NCBI GenBank assembly: GCA_035222895.1
Contig: JAVYIG010002227.1
Coordinates: 124,001 to 188,000 of the forward strand
Reading direction: 5' to 3'
Source of the DNA: Strongylocentrotus droebachiensis
Taxonomy: Eukaryota > Echinodermata > Echinoidea > Camarodonta > Strongylocentrotidae
DNA length: 64,000 nucleotides
Below, piece after piece: positions 36,921 to 49,300 of this stretch. The notes beneath the pieces were generated by a model that was given only the letters and a program-made list of their open reading frames with translations, did no database searches and had not been told where the DNA came from. A program made the position numbers and the translations under genes. Positions within the stretch are counted from its first letter, which is position 1, and each line of letters starts with the position of its first letter.

Positions 36921-39900
36921 GTAAGTTACAATCTAATTATATGAATTATGTTCCCTCTACCACAATAAAATTGTGTCATCCTCTACCACACTGGAATTAT
37001 GGTATTGTTTTCCTTTTACTCTTAAACAAAGTATAGCTAAAAAATAATATTCGATTACACACGGGATCAATGCTCCGCAATTTACACATTTTATTTTATC
37101 AAATTTCCAAAAGGAGAGTTTCAACATGAATTGTGAGATACCGAAGGTAATTTTATATACATAAATGTATTCCAATAGCAGCTCGGGTCCTTACTTGTTA
37201 TCTTTTCGGTGAGGAGCCGGGTAGTCGGACAACATATTTTAAATGTCGGTACCGTAAAGTAGCATCGTTTCAAAAATGTATTAAAAAAGTTCCAGTTGCC
37301 TCTAAAATCCCCCACGACCCAAGCCTCCCGAAATATTTTTAAAATGGTTGGTATTCATTAAGCTGAATAACTTTATTTAGGAAAAAGAAAGGTAAAAGCA
37401 AGATGGAAACATGTCTATTGATCAGTTTTTATTGTATATAGTTCTCCCTAAACTCTGACAATTTTGCCTCTAGCATGTTTACATTTGATATTTTCACCTC
37501 TGATATATTTTCTTCTGACGTCCTTTATTACCTCTGACATTTTTACCTTCCACCGTTTTTTCTTATATAGGCTGCCCGTTTGTCCAGAACTTATTTTTTA
37601 CGTGATGTCCCTACTTAAACAAAAACTCAAAACGATCAGCTACCCAATACAGAAGAGGTTGAATATTAGCAACAAACCTGTTCAGACATGCCTTGCAACA
37701 ATTCTGAATCTGTTACATGCTTCTGCCAGGAAGTATTAGCTAACGCGGACAAATGAATAATGAATCATAATTTTTCATACCTTGCATTGTGTTTCTTATT
37801 TTAGATTGTTACAGGCCAAATTTCACGAACCCATACGCAATCTTGCTAGCTCCTGACAAGCCGACCTACGGTTACTATGACATTATTGATTTCAGCTGCA
37901 TTGAAGGGAATACGAAATTTGGTCTACCTGATAGAATATACTGTGAGGACCCTTGGGACATTGATACATCTGATGGCCTTTGTGAAGGTAAATACAATTT
38001 TCATACGAAATAGCATGTATATTTTACAAGAAAGAAATCTTACACTTATTCAAGTGACAATTTGTCCAATCAGATTACATTAGCCCATTGCTTAGCTTGG
38101 GAAGCGTTTTTATGTATATATTTAACTGCCTGATTGCATGTCATGTGTATATATTTTGTGTGTTATTTTATAATTGAAACAACTCATTGAACTGATTTAA
38201 ATTGAAGTTTACTTTGTTTTAACACGTTCTACTACCACTATTACTGATAATAGCAGAGTCTGTTTTTTATGGTCTTCGAGGACAGGTCCTCTCATATCTT
38301 AAGGATTATTTAACAAATAAAAAACATTATGTTAACCTAATTCGGATTTATTTGACGTTAATTGTGGGGTTCTCCCAAGGCTACATTTTGGCTCACTTTT
38401 TTCTTTCTTTAAAACATTAATGATTTATCCAACGCATCTTTTTTATTGTCATTTATTCTTTTTGCAGATGACAAAAATATTTGTGTACAATTCCCTTTCA
38501 CGTCTGTACCTTTCCTATTGCACTTTTGTATATATTTATCATGAATTTCATCTCTTGCACAAGCTGCGCCTTGAACATTTAATTTTCAAATGGATTTGGC
38601 GCCTTATAAATCTTATGTATTCTTATGTATTATTGTTAGTGAATGTTTTAAATTGTGAATTACACACCGTTTTGAACTGGTTCAAGTGTAATAAGCTCTA
38701 ATTAAACACAAGATAAACACTTTTCATTTAACTAATTTCCGTATTAATATTAAAATTAATAATATGCCAATCGAACAGAAATAGACATCAACGTTTTTGT
38801 GAGTAGTTATTGATGAAAATTAAACATGGAATGATCACTTATATTATGTATCTATATGTGTATATTCAAAATTGAGTGTGGGAATCATAAATAACTTACA
38901 ATTTCTTTTACCTGCAAACCAAACTTAATTCGATTCTTTCATTAAAAAAGGGCCCTGCGTGTTGTACTGGATCTCTTTTTTTTAGCCCATAAAGTCACTG
39001 ACTTACATAATCCATGTTCAAATACATGAATAAGCATCTGCCACCTTCATTCGATAATTGTTATGTTCATAATAATACAATTCATTCATATCCAACTCAT
39101 ATTTTTGAGAATTTTCACTTAACTAGGCCTAACCCCAAATTATTGATTACACACAAATCAATAACAAATCATGGCCCCGATTTATGGAACAATTTTTCTA
39201 TAATAATAATAATAAATTTATATATCGCAGCTTTTATACAAAATATATTCAGCTGCGCTGGTTGAGAGCTCCTTTTTACTAAATTCTACAAAATAAAATC
39301 TCTCAGTTGAACAAGTAAGTTTTTAAATTGGATTTGAAAACATTGAGAGATGGAGTGCTTCGTATTTCTTTTGGCAAGCTATAATTAAATCATGCTCGAC
39401 CCTTAAAGCGACACAAAGAAGTCACAACAATGATATCACCATACAAAATTATTTCTTCTTTAACTTCGTCTCTGAATCCGAATCTATTTTTTAATTTATT
39501 AATTCTTAAAATACACTAGATTTGGATTATAAACATAATGTACCAGAACCCCATCCGCACTTGCACATACACTTTCACTGCATCCACTCGATCAATTTCG
39601 CGTGTACAATTATATAATTTAAGAGTTATGCCGCTAATTCTCCCTAGGCCGCCATCGATTTCAAGCTTATCGCTCATGATGGCTTTCTCCTGCGTTTTAG
39701 GGGTATTTTTTTCTTCATTGAAAAATATTTGTGTTTGTGTGCATCTTATTTAATGTACTGGAAACTTTTCAATTATGTATAATGAAGAAATAATTGTTAA
39801 TTTATGTATATGATTATGTACTATTTTTAAAAACGCAGAAATAAATATATTTTTTTAAAATTTAAGGGCACTTCCCTGTTAGCAGCTCTTCAGCGCTTGT

Positions 39901-42900
39901 TATCAAACCATAGCTTATCCCTCGTTTTTTCGTTACTGCCTTGCTCTGGATTAACATGTTTATAGTATCAGACGTAATTTTAGTGACCCTTCTGCGGGTT
40001 TCCTGTAGATCTTTCAGTCTAAAGACAGTGGACCAGTCGACTGATGAAAAATGACGTCTCATGTTGTCCAAATAGTATTTTTTTGTTCTCTCTATGTACG
40101 GTTAAGCATCAAGCTGTTAAAGGACTAGGTTTGGTCTTAATTTTCCAGGCTGGCAAGAATGATTGTAGGTGATGATAGATCAACCATCACAAGATCAAGA
40201 ATTTGATCTCCTCTTGCTGGATCATTTACAATGTTATGTGAACAACAAAGAAAGAAGAGACATAGGACAATAAATTAACAACAGAATGACAACCCATATT
40301 CGTGGAAAAAAGTTCACTGTAAAAGTATATGAGATCATTATACGGGTTATCATGTCCGGGCCATAAAGTAGGTGACCGGTAGGAGAAAGGAAAAATCTAA
40401 TAGTTAGATCAATTTAGGAAGCGCAGCTACTATATTAATATATCCTCCTGTGCTGTGATGAAAACAAATCATAACAGTGCCACTTTACAGACACATCATC
40501 AAAAACTATGCAAAAGCTTCTGAAAACCAGTGCGTTTTAACACAACTTGAAGACTGCCACAGATGAGGCCTTTCGAAAATATCTAGTAGTACGTTATTCC
40601 AAAGCTTTGGAATGGCCCAACTAAAAACACAGAGGGGTGTATTTCTCCTAATTTCGATTCAAGAGTAACTTTTTATTCGATGTTTCTTTGGCGATTATAT
40701 TACAATATATATTTCTGATTACAGCTCAATGCAACACAATCAATCTATTGGACGATGATATCGTGGTCATGGTGAATGGTAGTCAAGAAACTCTGGTCGA
40801 TAGTCGAACTACAGGACAATTTTCATGTAGAGACCCTGGCCAGTCTACCGGTCCAGCATCAGCCATATGCACGAATGGAACTTTTGATTATACAGACGAA
40901 CCGTCGTGTTTAGGTAAGTTTATACGACTAGGTAAATATTTCCGCCATTGGTGTGACTATTATAAGCGAGAGGCTAAAATTGTTGTCTGCAAATGAGCTC
41001 AACATTTTCTAAGGTTAAAGATATTCCCGGGCTCTGATGGACTAAAATGACTAATTCAAGCTAAACTGACATTAACTGATCAAGACTAATCGATTTCGTT
41101 ACCCTGATTAATGAGGATTAGAAAATAAAGAAATAAAATGCATTTAAGTCGCACCATGTCCATGATGTCTTTGTAAAGGGGGAAGTCCAATCTGATATTA
41201 AAACCGATTAAAAATAAAAAAAAGTTATGCATATTTGAAGATGCTCTCAATCAAACACAATTTGGCAACTGTGTGACGTATCTGCGAGCTTCCATCCCAT
41301 TCGCCTTGTACTGAAAAACATTTAAAAAATTACATTTTCCCTCCAAAAAATAATTAATTCATATATTCTCCCTGAACATAATAATTGCAAATACTGTTTG
41401 TATACAACTCTGTACGGAACAAATCGATTCCTTCATGTATTAAACTAAGAAACTGTCATTTTAATGAAATTTTCTGTAGAGAGCAAACTGGAGAGGAGCT
41501 CGTAAGGTATGTCACAAATTTTTGCCAATTTGTATTTCACTCATTACAAATGCATAACCTTCCTATATTTAATCGGATATTGCTCAGACTTTTACCAATT
41601 TTTTTCTCTCAATTTTGTGCTTATTTCAAAATCAAATCAATGTCAGGATGGGCTTCTCCTTTAACTTTTGTCCCTTCCTCCTTACTTCTGGTTTACATTG
41701 TTTGATTTCTGTATACTGTTTACATGCTTGCGTTTTTCTCTGGTAAGTTAAATACGAAAAACATCAGTTTGTCTATACCTACAATGTTTCGTCGCTTGCA
41801 CCTTTCAGCGAAAGTGACTTCAAGTTCCAGCAAGTTTCCGGTACTACGTGTCGATTTTACTTTTCAAAAGAAAGAAATCTGGCGCATGATGAACAAAGTA
41901 GAATAACAAGGCGCCATTTGCCGACGTAGGGCAGCGTGGGGATTTGCTCGGACTTTGACGCTCCGATTGGAGTGAACAAAAAAAAAAGTGCATGCACAAA
42001 TTGCGTTGAAGTACTGGCGTTTTGGGCTGATTGCATTCACATGTAGGCTATATGAGGAACAGTCATTAAGAAAGGTTTCTGCATCCTTTTTCATCCAAGC
42101 TTACTGTCCAGTAAACCTTGACGAGCTAGGATTAGGCCTTTACTACGATATTGCCGACGACCCAGTTATGGATGAGACCAACACACTCTACTATAGGGAC
42201 GGAGATGTAATTACATACAGATGTTCAGATGGATACGAAGGTCCAAATAACCGCACACCAACTGATGACGGTACGAGCACCTGTAACGACGGGTCGTGGG
42301 ACCCACCTGGTATCCCAACATGCATGGGTAAGTGACCAACGTCTGGTTAACCGCAGCCAACTGTTATTATGATTATATATATATATATACATATATACAC
42401 TGTTGGTCATAATGGTGGAACAATTTTTGTTACCCCAATTTATTGAAAGATTTTGACAATGATTTATTTCTAATAGATCTAGATAATAGTAAACAGGCGC
42501 GCCGGAAGCAGTTTGAGATTTTTTTTTTGGGGGGGACAAACGTTCCAGGGGGCTCACCTTCCAGGGGCAGTGGCGTAATGAGCAAAAACGTTTGGAAGCC
42601 CCGGCAGGGGGTCAAGGGGCTGAGCCCCCGGAAGCTCAAAGTTTTTAGGCATTAAATTACGGTAAGATAAGCATATTGAGATACCTTATTTGTGACACTG
42701 TTAGGTCACTAATTTGCAGAGAGTCCTGGGGGCAGAGCCCCCGGAAGCTCAGGGGTTTTAGGTATCAATTACGGTTAGATGAGCATCCAGGGGCCCTATT
42801 TAAGGCAATTGATGTGGTCTGGAAGCTAAGGGGTTTTAGGTATTTAACTACGGTCAGATGAGCATCCAGGGGGCCGCCTTAGGGCGCTTGGTTGGGGTCC

Positions 42901-45900
42901 AGGGGGCAAAGCCCCCGGAAGCTAAAGGGTTTTAGGTATTTAACTACGGTCAGATGAGCATCCAGGGGGCCGCCTTAGGACGCTTGGTTGGGGTCCAGGG
43001 GGCAAAGCCCCCGGAAGCTAAAGGGTTTTAGGTATTTAATTACGGTCAGATGAGCATCCAGGGGCCCTATTTAAAGCCATTGATGTGGTCCAGAAGCTAA
43101 GGGGTTTTAGGTATTTAATTACGGTCAGATGAGCATCCACGGGGCCGCCTTAGGGTGCTTGGTGAGGGTCCAGGGGGCAAAGCCCCGGAAGCTAAGGGGT
43201 TTTTAGGTATTTAATTACGGTCAGATGAGCATCCAGGGGCCCGTCTTAGGGCCCTTGGTGGGGTCCAGGGGGCAGAGCCCCGGAAGCTCGGGTTTTTTAG
43301 GTATTTAATAACGATGAGATGAGCATCCAGGGGACCGTCTTAGGGCCCTTGGTGGGGTCTGGGGGCGGAGCCCCCGTAAGCTCTCGGGCTTTAGGCATTT
43401 AATTATGGTCAGATGAGCATATTTTGATACCTCATTTGTGACTTTTTCGAGCCCCCGAGCCCAGCCGTTTCTGCAGGCCCTGACATGAAGGCTTCTAAAT
43501 AAGCATATTTTTCGCCCGACTGTAAATGTGGGAATTTCTAATTTTCCAACAAACGCATAAAAATGTATATGACTTACAAAAAAATTGAGAAAAAATACCG
43601 GAAAATCACGTTATTTCAGCAACATTTGTAAACCACTGGTATCGAATAAGAAATACCCCCCCCCCCCCATCAGTACGCCAGCGTTCAGGGGCTCATGTCT
43701 ACTCACGCTTTCCCATCCTCTCACAATATTTCCAAGATATGCGCGTATCGCTATTATAAAAACCTCCATTGATAAATATAGGTGGCATGCGGATTGAATT
43801 CCTGTTAACTTTCCTTTTCTTTGAATTGAATTTTATATGTGATTTAAATCCGTTTTTTATTATTGTTATGTTCTTTTGGGTTGAAAATACAAACCATCTT
43901 TACTCCTTTACTGCATTTCTTTTCTTTTTTTTGGAAGGGGGGGGGGTTTGGGGTGGCAAAAATGCGTTTTGCCCCCCCCCCCACTTTTTTGGTTGGGGGG
44001 GGGGGGGGGGGGCAAGTGCCCGCCTGCCCCCCCCCCCCCCACTTCCGGCGCATATGATAGTATACATTCTAAGATTTTATTGAATGACAATTGGGGAGTG
44101 TTTGTTTTGCGTGACTGCTAAAGCCTGTGTGTGCTACTATGCTAATCAACTTGAACCATAATGCATGGCCCTACAGAGGAATTTTTCCTGTTGGGGACTG
44201 GGGGAAAATGCAATGAATTATTGAAAATTCATTGCATTTTCTTTGTTTTTTCGTTTTTGTAGGGGCGTCGACGTACCCTAGCTCCCGCTGCGTACAGTCA
44301 TGATTTATTGGCTAAGCAATGGCCTCGTTACTGTGAGCCCCCAGGATAAAAAACGTGTCAATGTGCTATATTAGTGCCCTTTTATGAGGTATTAATCCCC
44401 ATTACAGTCAGTTATGACTTAAAACGTAGGTCCCCTAGTTGATTAGCATAGTAGCACACACATGCTTTAGCAGTCACGCAAAACAAACACTCCCCAATTG
44501 TCATTCAATAAAATCTGAGAATGTATATTATATACCTCACTTAAGAAATCCAGCCATCTGATTGGTCGAATTGCATTCATAAACTTCAACTGTTCCTGTA
44601 AAATTCTCGGTAACCATGCTTAAAACATTTCAATATTTTTAATAACCATGGTTATTAAAAATAGTTGGTCAGCCTCCATGGTTACCCCATAGGTTTACAT
44701 GTTAAAAAATATGTGTGCGAAGGATTGGTCGGTAATTTCAATACAATTGAATCTCGATCGATCTTACCGACAATTTTATCTTGCATTGTTGACATGAAGA
44801 CGAAAATAAACTTCCAAAAACAAAAAAAACAACATCTGCCGATAGATCTTGATCTAAGTTCGTGCCAATATGCATTGCAAAAGTAAAAGAAGAGTCCGTA
44901 TATGGAGCTTTTGCGAAGCATTCATCACACACGAAGCCGGTTTCAATCCATCTATTATTGTACAAAACTGCCAAGCATGTTAACATCGCGCGATGGCCGA
45001 GAGGTCTGAGGCGCTGACTTTAGATACATCACCTTTTGTACGCAAGAGTTCGAATCTCATCTTCGACAAAAAAAAAAGTATTTTTTATTTTTTATTTTTT
45101 AGTCTATTTTTTTTCGGCATATAAAAGTATTAATGACTGCTTTAATATTCGAGAAATAGTTGTTTTTATACGCTCTCGGGAAGGTTACAATTGGGCTATT
45201 CCCCTCGGCACGCCTCGGGTAATAGCACAATTCTAACCTTCCCTTGAGCGTAATAAAACAACTATTTCTCTCAAAGCAGTCATTAATACTATACTATTAT
45301 CTAGATCTATTAGGAATAAATCATTGTCAAAATCATTCAATAAATTGGGGTAAAAAAAAAAAAAAAACATTGGGGGGGGGGGGGGTGGGGGGGGGGGCAG
45401 GGCAGGGGGACGTCCTTTTTCCCTTTTTTCTAGGTAAAATTAATGTTACCATCTTTTTTTAAACCTATTTGTTGGCCAGGGGAGGGTGCTCGGGCTCTCC
45501 CCTGGATCCTTCACTGTTGGGTTCGGTGAATCATAGAAAGTTTGCATTTCTGGGACATCCGATTTGGGATTTCGCCTTATCTCATCTGCATGATTTAAAT
45601 AGTTTCATAGATGTTCGATAAGAACAAATATTTCTATCTTATCATTCTTGTAAACATAAATCTTTGGTGGGGGCGATTACAGTGAGAAATCTCGACCTAT
45701 TCTTGTAAAAAAGCTGATCCATGCTTCACCATTACTTCGACATAATATTATGCAGTTTGTATGCAAAATGGGTTGAATATCCGTGTGATGTTTGTCTTCA
45801 GTATGAAAATTGCAGCTATGGGAGTCTTGAATAACTGAACTTCGGTAGAAGCCATTATCTGGTTTTCAAGAGACGAATTAAAATGATACAAATTAGCAGT

Positions 45901-46179
45901 AGTATAGAATCATGTTAATAAGTATTAAGTAATAGAAAAAAGAGCCCAGAATAGTAATAATAGGAGTATAGTAGTAGTAATAATAAAAATAACAATGATA
46001 ATAATAATAATGGTGATGATGATGCTAATATAATATTAATAATACTAATGATGATTATAGTACTGTAGAAATAAAGATAGAAGTATGTTGAGTATTAGCA
46101 GTAATAATAGAAATATTATTACTAGTACAGTATTACTAGTAGTAGAAGTCATGGTAGTAGCAGTAGTAGTAGTAGTGGA

Positions 46180-46211
<32 letters not shown>

Positions 46212-46276
46212 TAGTAGGAGTAGTAGTAGTAGTAGTGGTAGTAGTAGTAGTAGTGATAGAAGTAGTATTAGTAGTG

Positions 46277-46312
<36 letters not shown>

Positions 46313-46322
46313 ATAGTAGTAG

Positions 46323-46357
<35 letters not shown>

Positions 46358-49300
46358 ATAGGAGTAGTAGTACTCGTAATTGTTAACTTGTAGAGTACTA
46401 GTAGTAGTGGTTGTTGTTGTTTTTGTAGACTATAGTAATAGTAGTAGTAGTAGTAATAGAAGCAGTAGTAATAGTATGATCACTAAATATTGTTATTGTT
46501 AACGAATATGTTCAGACCCATCGAGTAATGCGACAACAATCCAGACCCCAAGCCAATCTACAACAGATGATATGAAACCGACTATAAGCGTTTCCACTAG
46601 TTATGATGTGACCACCAATAAGCAGCTAAATACTCAAAGAATTACGACTATTGGTAAATGGTAGTATTTGATACTGTATTTATTTATAACAATATTATCG
46701 TTTAGGTTAGTATATACAAATATTGGGAAAAATTGTTCCACGAGGGTATTTATAATTTATATCCAACTAATTTTATCGGCATTTCCTCTTTCCATCTTGC
46801 TTAATATTTTGCCTATTTTGAACTAAATAATCTATTTTTAACCCTTTTTGGACTAAATATTAGTCAAGTTTGGTTATGAAAATGCCTAAAGTTGGTTGAT
46901 TACATAATTACCCTTGGCTGGGCAAACTTCTACCCGATGTTTGTAAATAGTGTAGTAGTATATATTTTAGAATTGCAGTATAGTATGAATTAGAATCATG
47001 TATATAATCCCGGCATTATGTATAATCAAGGTATAGGTTTTTTTTTTTTTAAAGAAGATCATTGTATAGTTTCTTTTTATAGTAGCACAATAGTATAGTT
47101 AGAGTTCTTGTTTTGAAATATTTAAAATCATGTGTATATTATTTTTATTTGATTTCAAAGTGGTAGTAGCAGCAGTAGTAGTGGTAGTAGAAAAAAAACA
47201 AAGCAGTAGTAGAAGGAGAAGTAGAAGAAGTAGCAGCAGCAGCAGTAGCATTATAATGGCATGTCAACGTCGTTGTCGTACTTGTAGTAGTAGAAGTAGA
47301 AGAAGAAGCACTAGTAGTAGTATGAGTGGAAGAAGAAGTAAAAGTAGTAGTTGTAGTAATAGAAGTAGTATTAGAAGTAATAGTGATATTAGTAGTAGTA
47401 ATATAAGAAACAATGTTAGTATAAATTGCGTTATATGCATGGTGAATGTGCAAGACATTTGACCAGAGTAGAAAACCTAGACGAGTATAGCTTTATTTAT
47501 TCTTCTCTTTTGATTATATCCCGCCCCCCGGAAACTCTATCATTGTCAGTTGATAGAAAAAAAATGAGTATTGGCTATTCAATTTATACATTGTGACATA
47601 AACTGTCTGGAATGAAACGGGAAACGTTTCGCTATGTAGTACACAGTAATTGGTGTGTAACATAAACTTTTGGAATGATGAGTTAAAGAAAAACTAAATT
47701 GATTGACTAAACCTTCCTACAGATCACTTCCACCGCACACAGAAAAGAGTGTAAGGAATTACACACATATGTTTCGTCCAAACTCTTTATCCGCTATTTA
47801 TTATCATGTTTCTAAATATACTGCATTTTAGCAACGACCCCTATCAGAAGACACCTCTATTATGCTATTATTCCAAATTGGCATTAACGAATCATGTGTA
47901 AATTTCCTCAGAGCTCGATCCACCTGTGAATTGCCGTTTGGTCTACCACCGGTTCTTCTACTATTCACATGGTCTAATAATCTTTTCGCCTCCTTATCCT
48001 TTGCTATAATGACCATTGAGGATAATCGTCATTTGGTCTAATGTCCATACGGTGTAATCTCCAATTAGTCTACTTTAACCATTTGTCTAATACCCATTTG
48101 GGCTATTTGTTCATTTAGTCTCATAACCAGTTAGTCTAATTCCAAGTAGTCTAACGCTCGTTTTTCTACCATCCATAATGTCTAATAATCACTTTATGAT
48201 TATCATTATTTATGATTGAATGATTATTACACCATATTAATAGTAGACTCATTGGAGATTAAACCATATGGAAATTAGACCAAATGACTTTTAGCCTAAA
48301 TGGTAATCAGATGAAATAATAATTAGACCAAATGATAAGTGGACGAAGTAGACGGGCAGGGTGTAGACCCTATGTGAATAGATTAATTGTGTAAGGAATT
48401 ACACACATATGTTTCGTCCAAACTCTTTATCCGCTATTTATTATCATGTTTCTAAATATACTGCATTTTAGCAACGACCCCTATCAGAAGACACCTCTAT
48501 TATGCTATTATTCCAAATTGGCATTAACGAATCATGTGTAAATTTCCTCAGAGCTCGATCCACCTGTGAATTGCCGTTTGGTCTACCACCGGTTCTTCTA
48601 CTATTCACATGGTCTAATAATCTTTTCGCCTCCTTATCCTTTGCTATAATGACCATTGAGGATAATCGTCATTTGGTCTAATGTCCATACGGTGTAATCT
48701 CCAATTAGTCTACTTTAACCATTTGTCTAATACCCATTTGGGCTATTTGTTCATTTAGTCTCATAACCAGTTAGTCTAATTCCAAGTAGTCTAACGCTCG
48801 TTTTTCTACCATCCATAATGTCTAATAATCACTTTATGATTATCATTATTTATGATTGAATGATTATTACACCATATTAATAGTAGACTCATTGGAGATT
48901 AAACCATATGGAAATTAGACCAAATGACTTTTAGCCTAAATGGTAATCAGATGAAAAAATAATTAGACCAATGATAAGTGGACGAAGTAGACGGGCAGGG
49001 TGTAGACCCTATGTGAATAGATTAATTGACAATGTGGAGTGAAGGAACTGGTTGTAGACTAAAGAGCTTTAAACCCATCCGTTTACTTTAACAGAAAACA
49101 ACATTCGTATTCCTCCCGGGGAATATCTCTCTCTCTCTCTCTCCTGACAAAATAATTTCTTACAAATTTGCTTTGAGATTTATAATATTTGATTTTAAAA
49201 TGATGTGAAGAAGTAAAGTGGTGTGGAACTGTTCGATAGAAGGAACAATGGTGAGATAATGGAAATGTTGGGTCTGGAAAAAACTGTGGTGAAAGTGGTA

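Larger units (their letters stand above)
42430..45352. mobile_element. Composite 2.9-kb element bounded by about 60-bp inverted repeats (intron 4)
   Basis: The segment 42430-42490 (GTTACCCCAATTTATTGAA to TCTAGATAATAGT) is the reverse complement of 45294-45352. Between them lie a 93-bp-type tandem array, several poly-G/C blocks, a 97-bp inverted repeat pair, a tRNA-Leu-like sequence and a 165-bp palindrome. No transposase frame was recognised, so it may be a nested set of non-autonomous elements. Confidence 0.65.

Noticed and set aside
39862..40071. 69-residue minus-strand frame ([16 protein letters not shown]...)
   Set aside because: Looks protein-like and may be transposon-derived, but I could not recognise a family and it has no splice context.
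41474..41506. Possible 27-bp micro-exon between TGTAG and GTATGT
   Set aside because: It would keep phase, but such short AG...GT pairs are expected by chance and there is no domain evidence.
44987..45068. Functional tRNA-Leu
   Set aside because: Anticodon and acceptor stems do not pair; kept only as a tRNA-like pseudogene or SINE head.
46085..46393. Val-rich 102-residue frame
   Set aside because: Translation of the (TAG)n array.
47828..48656. Duplicated 62-residue minus-strand frame
   Set aside because: Duplicated only because the 640-bp unit is; no known motif or splice support.
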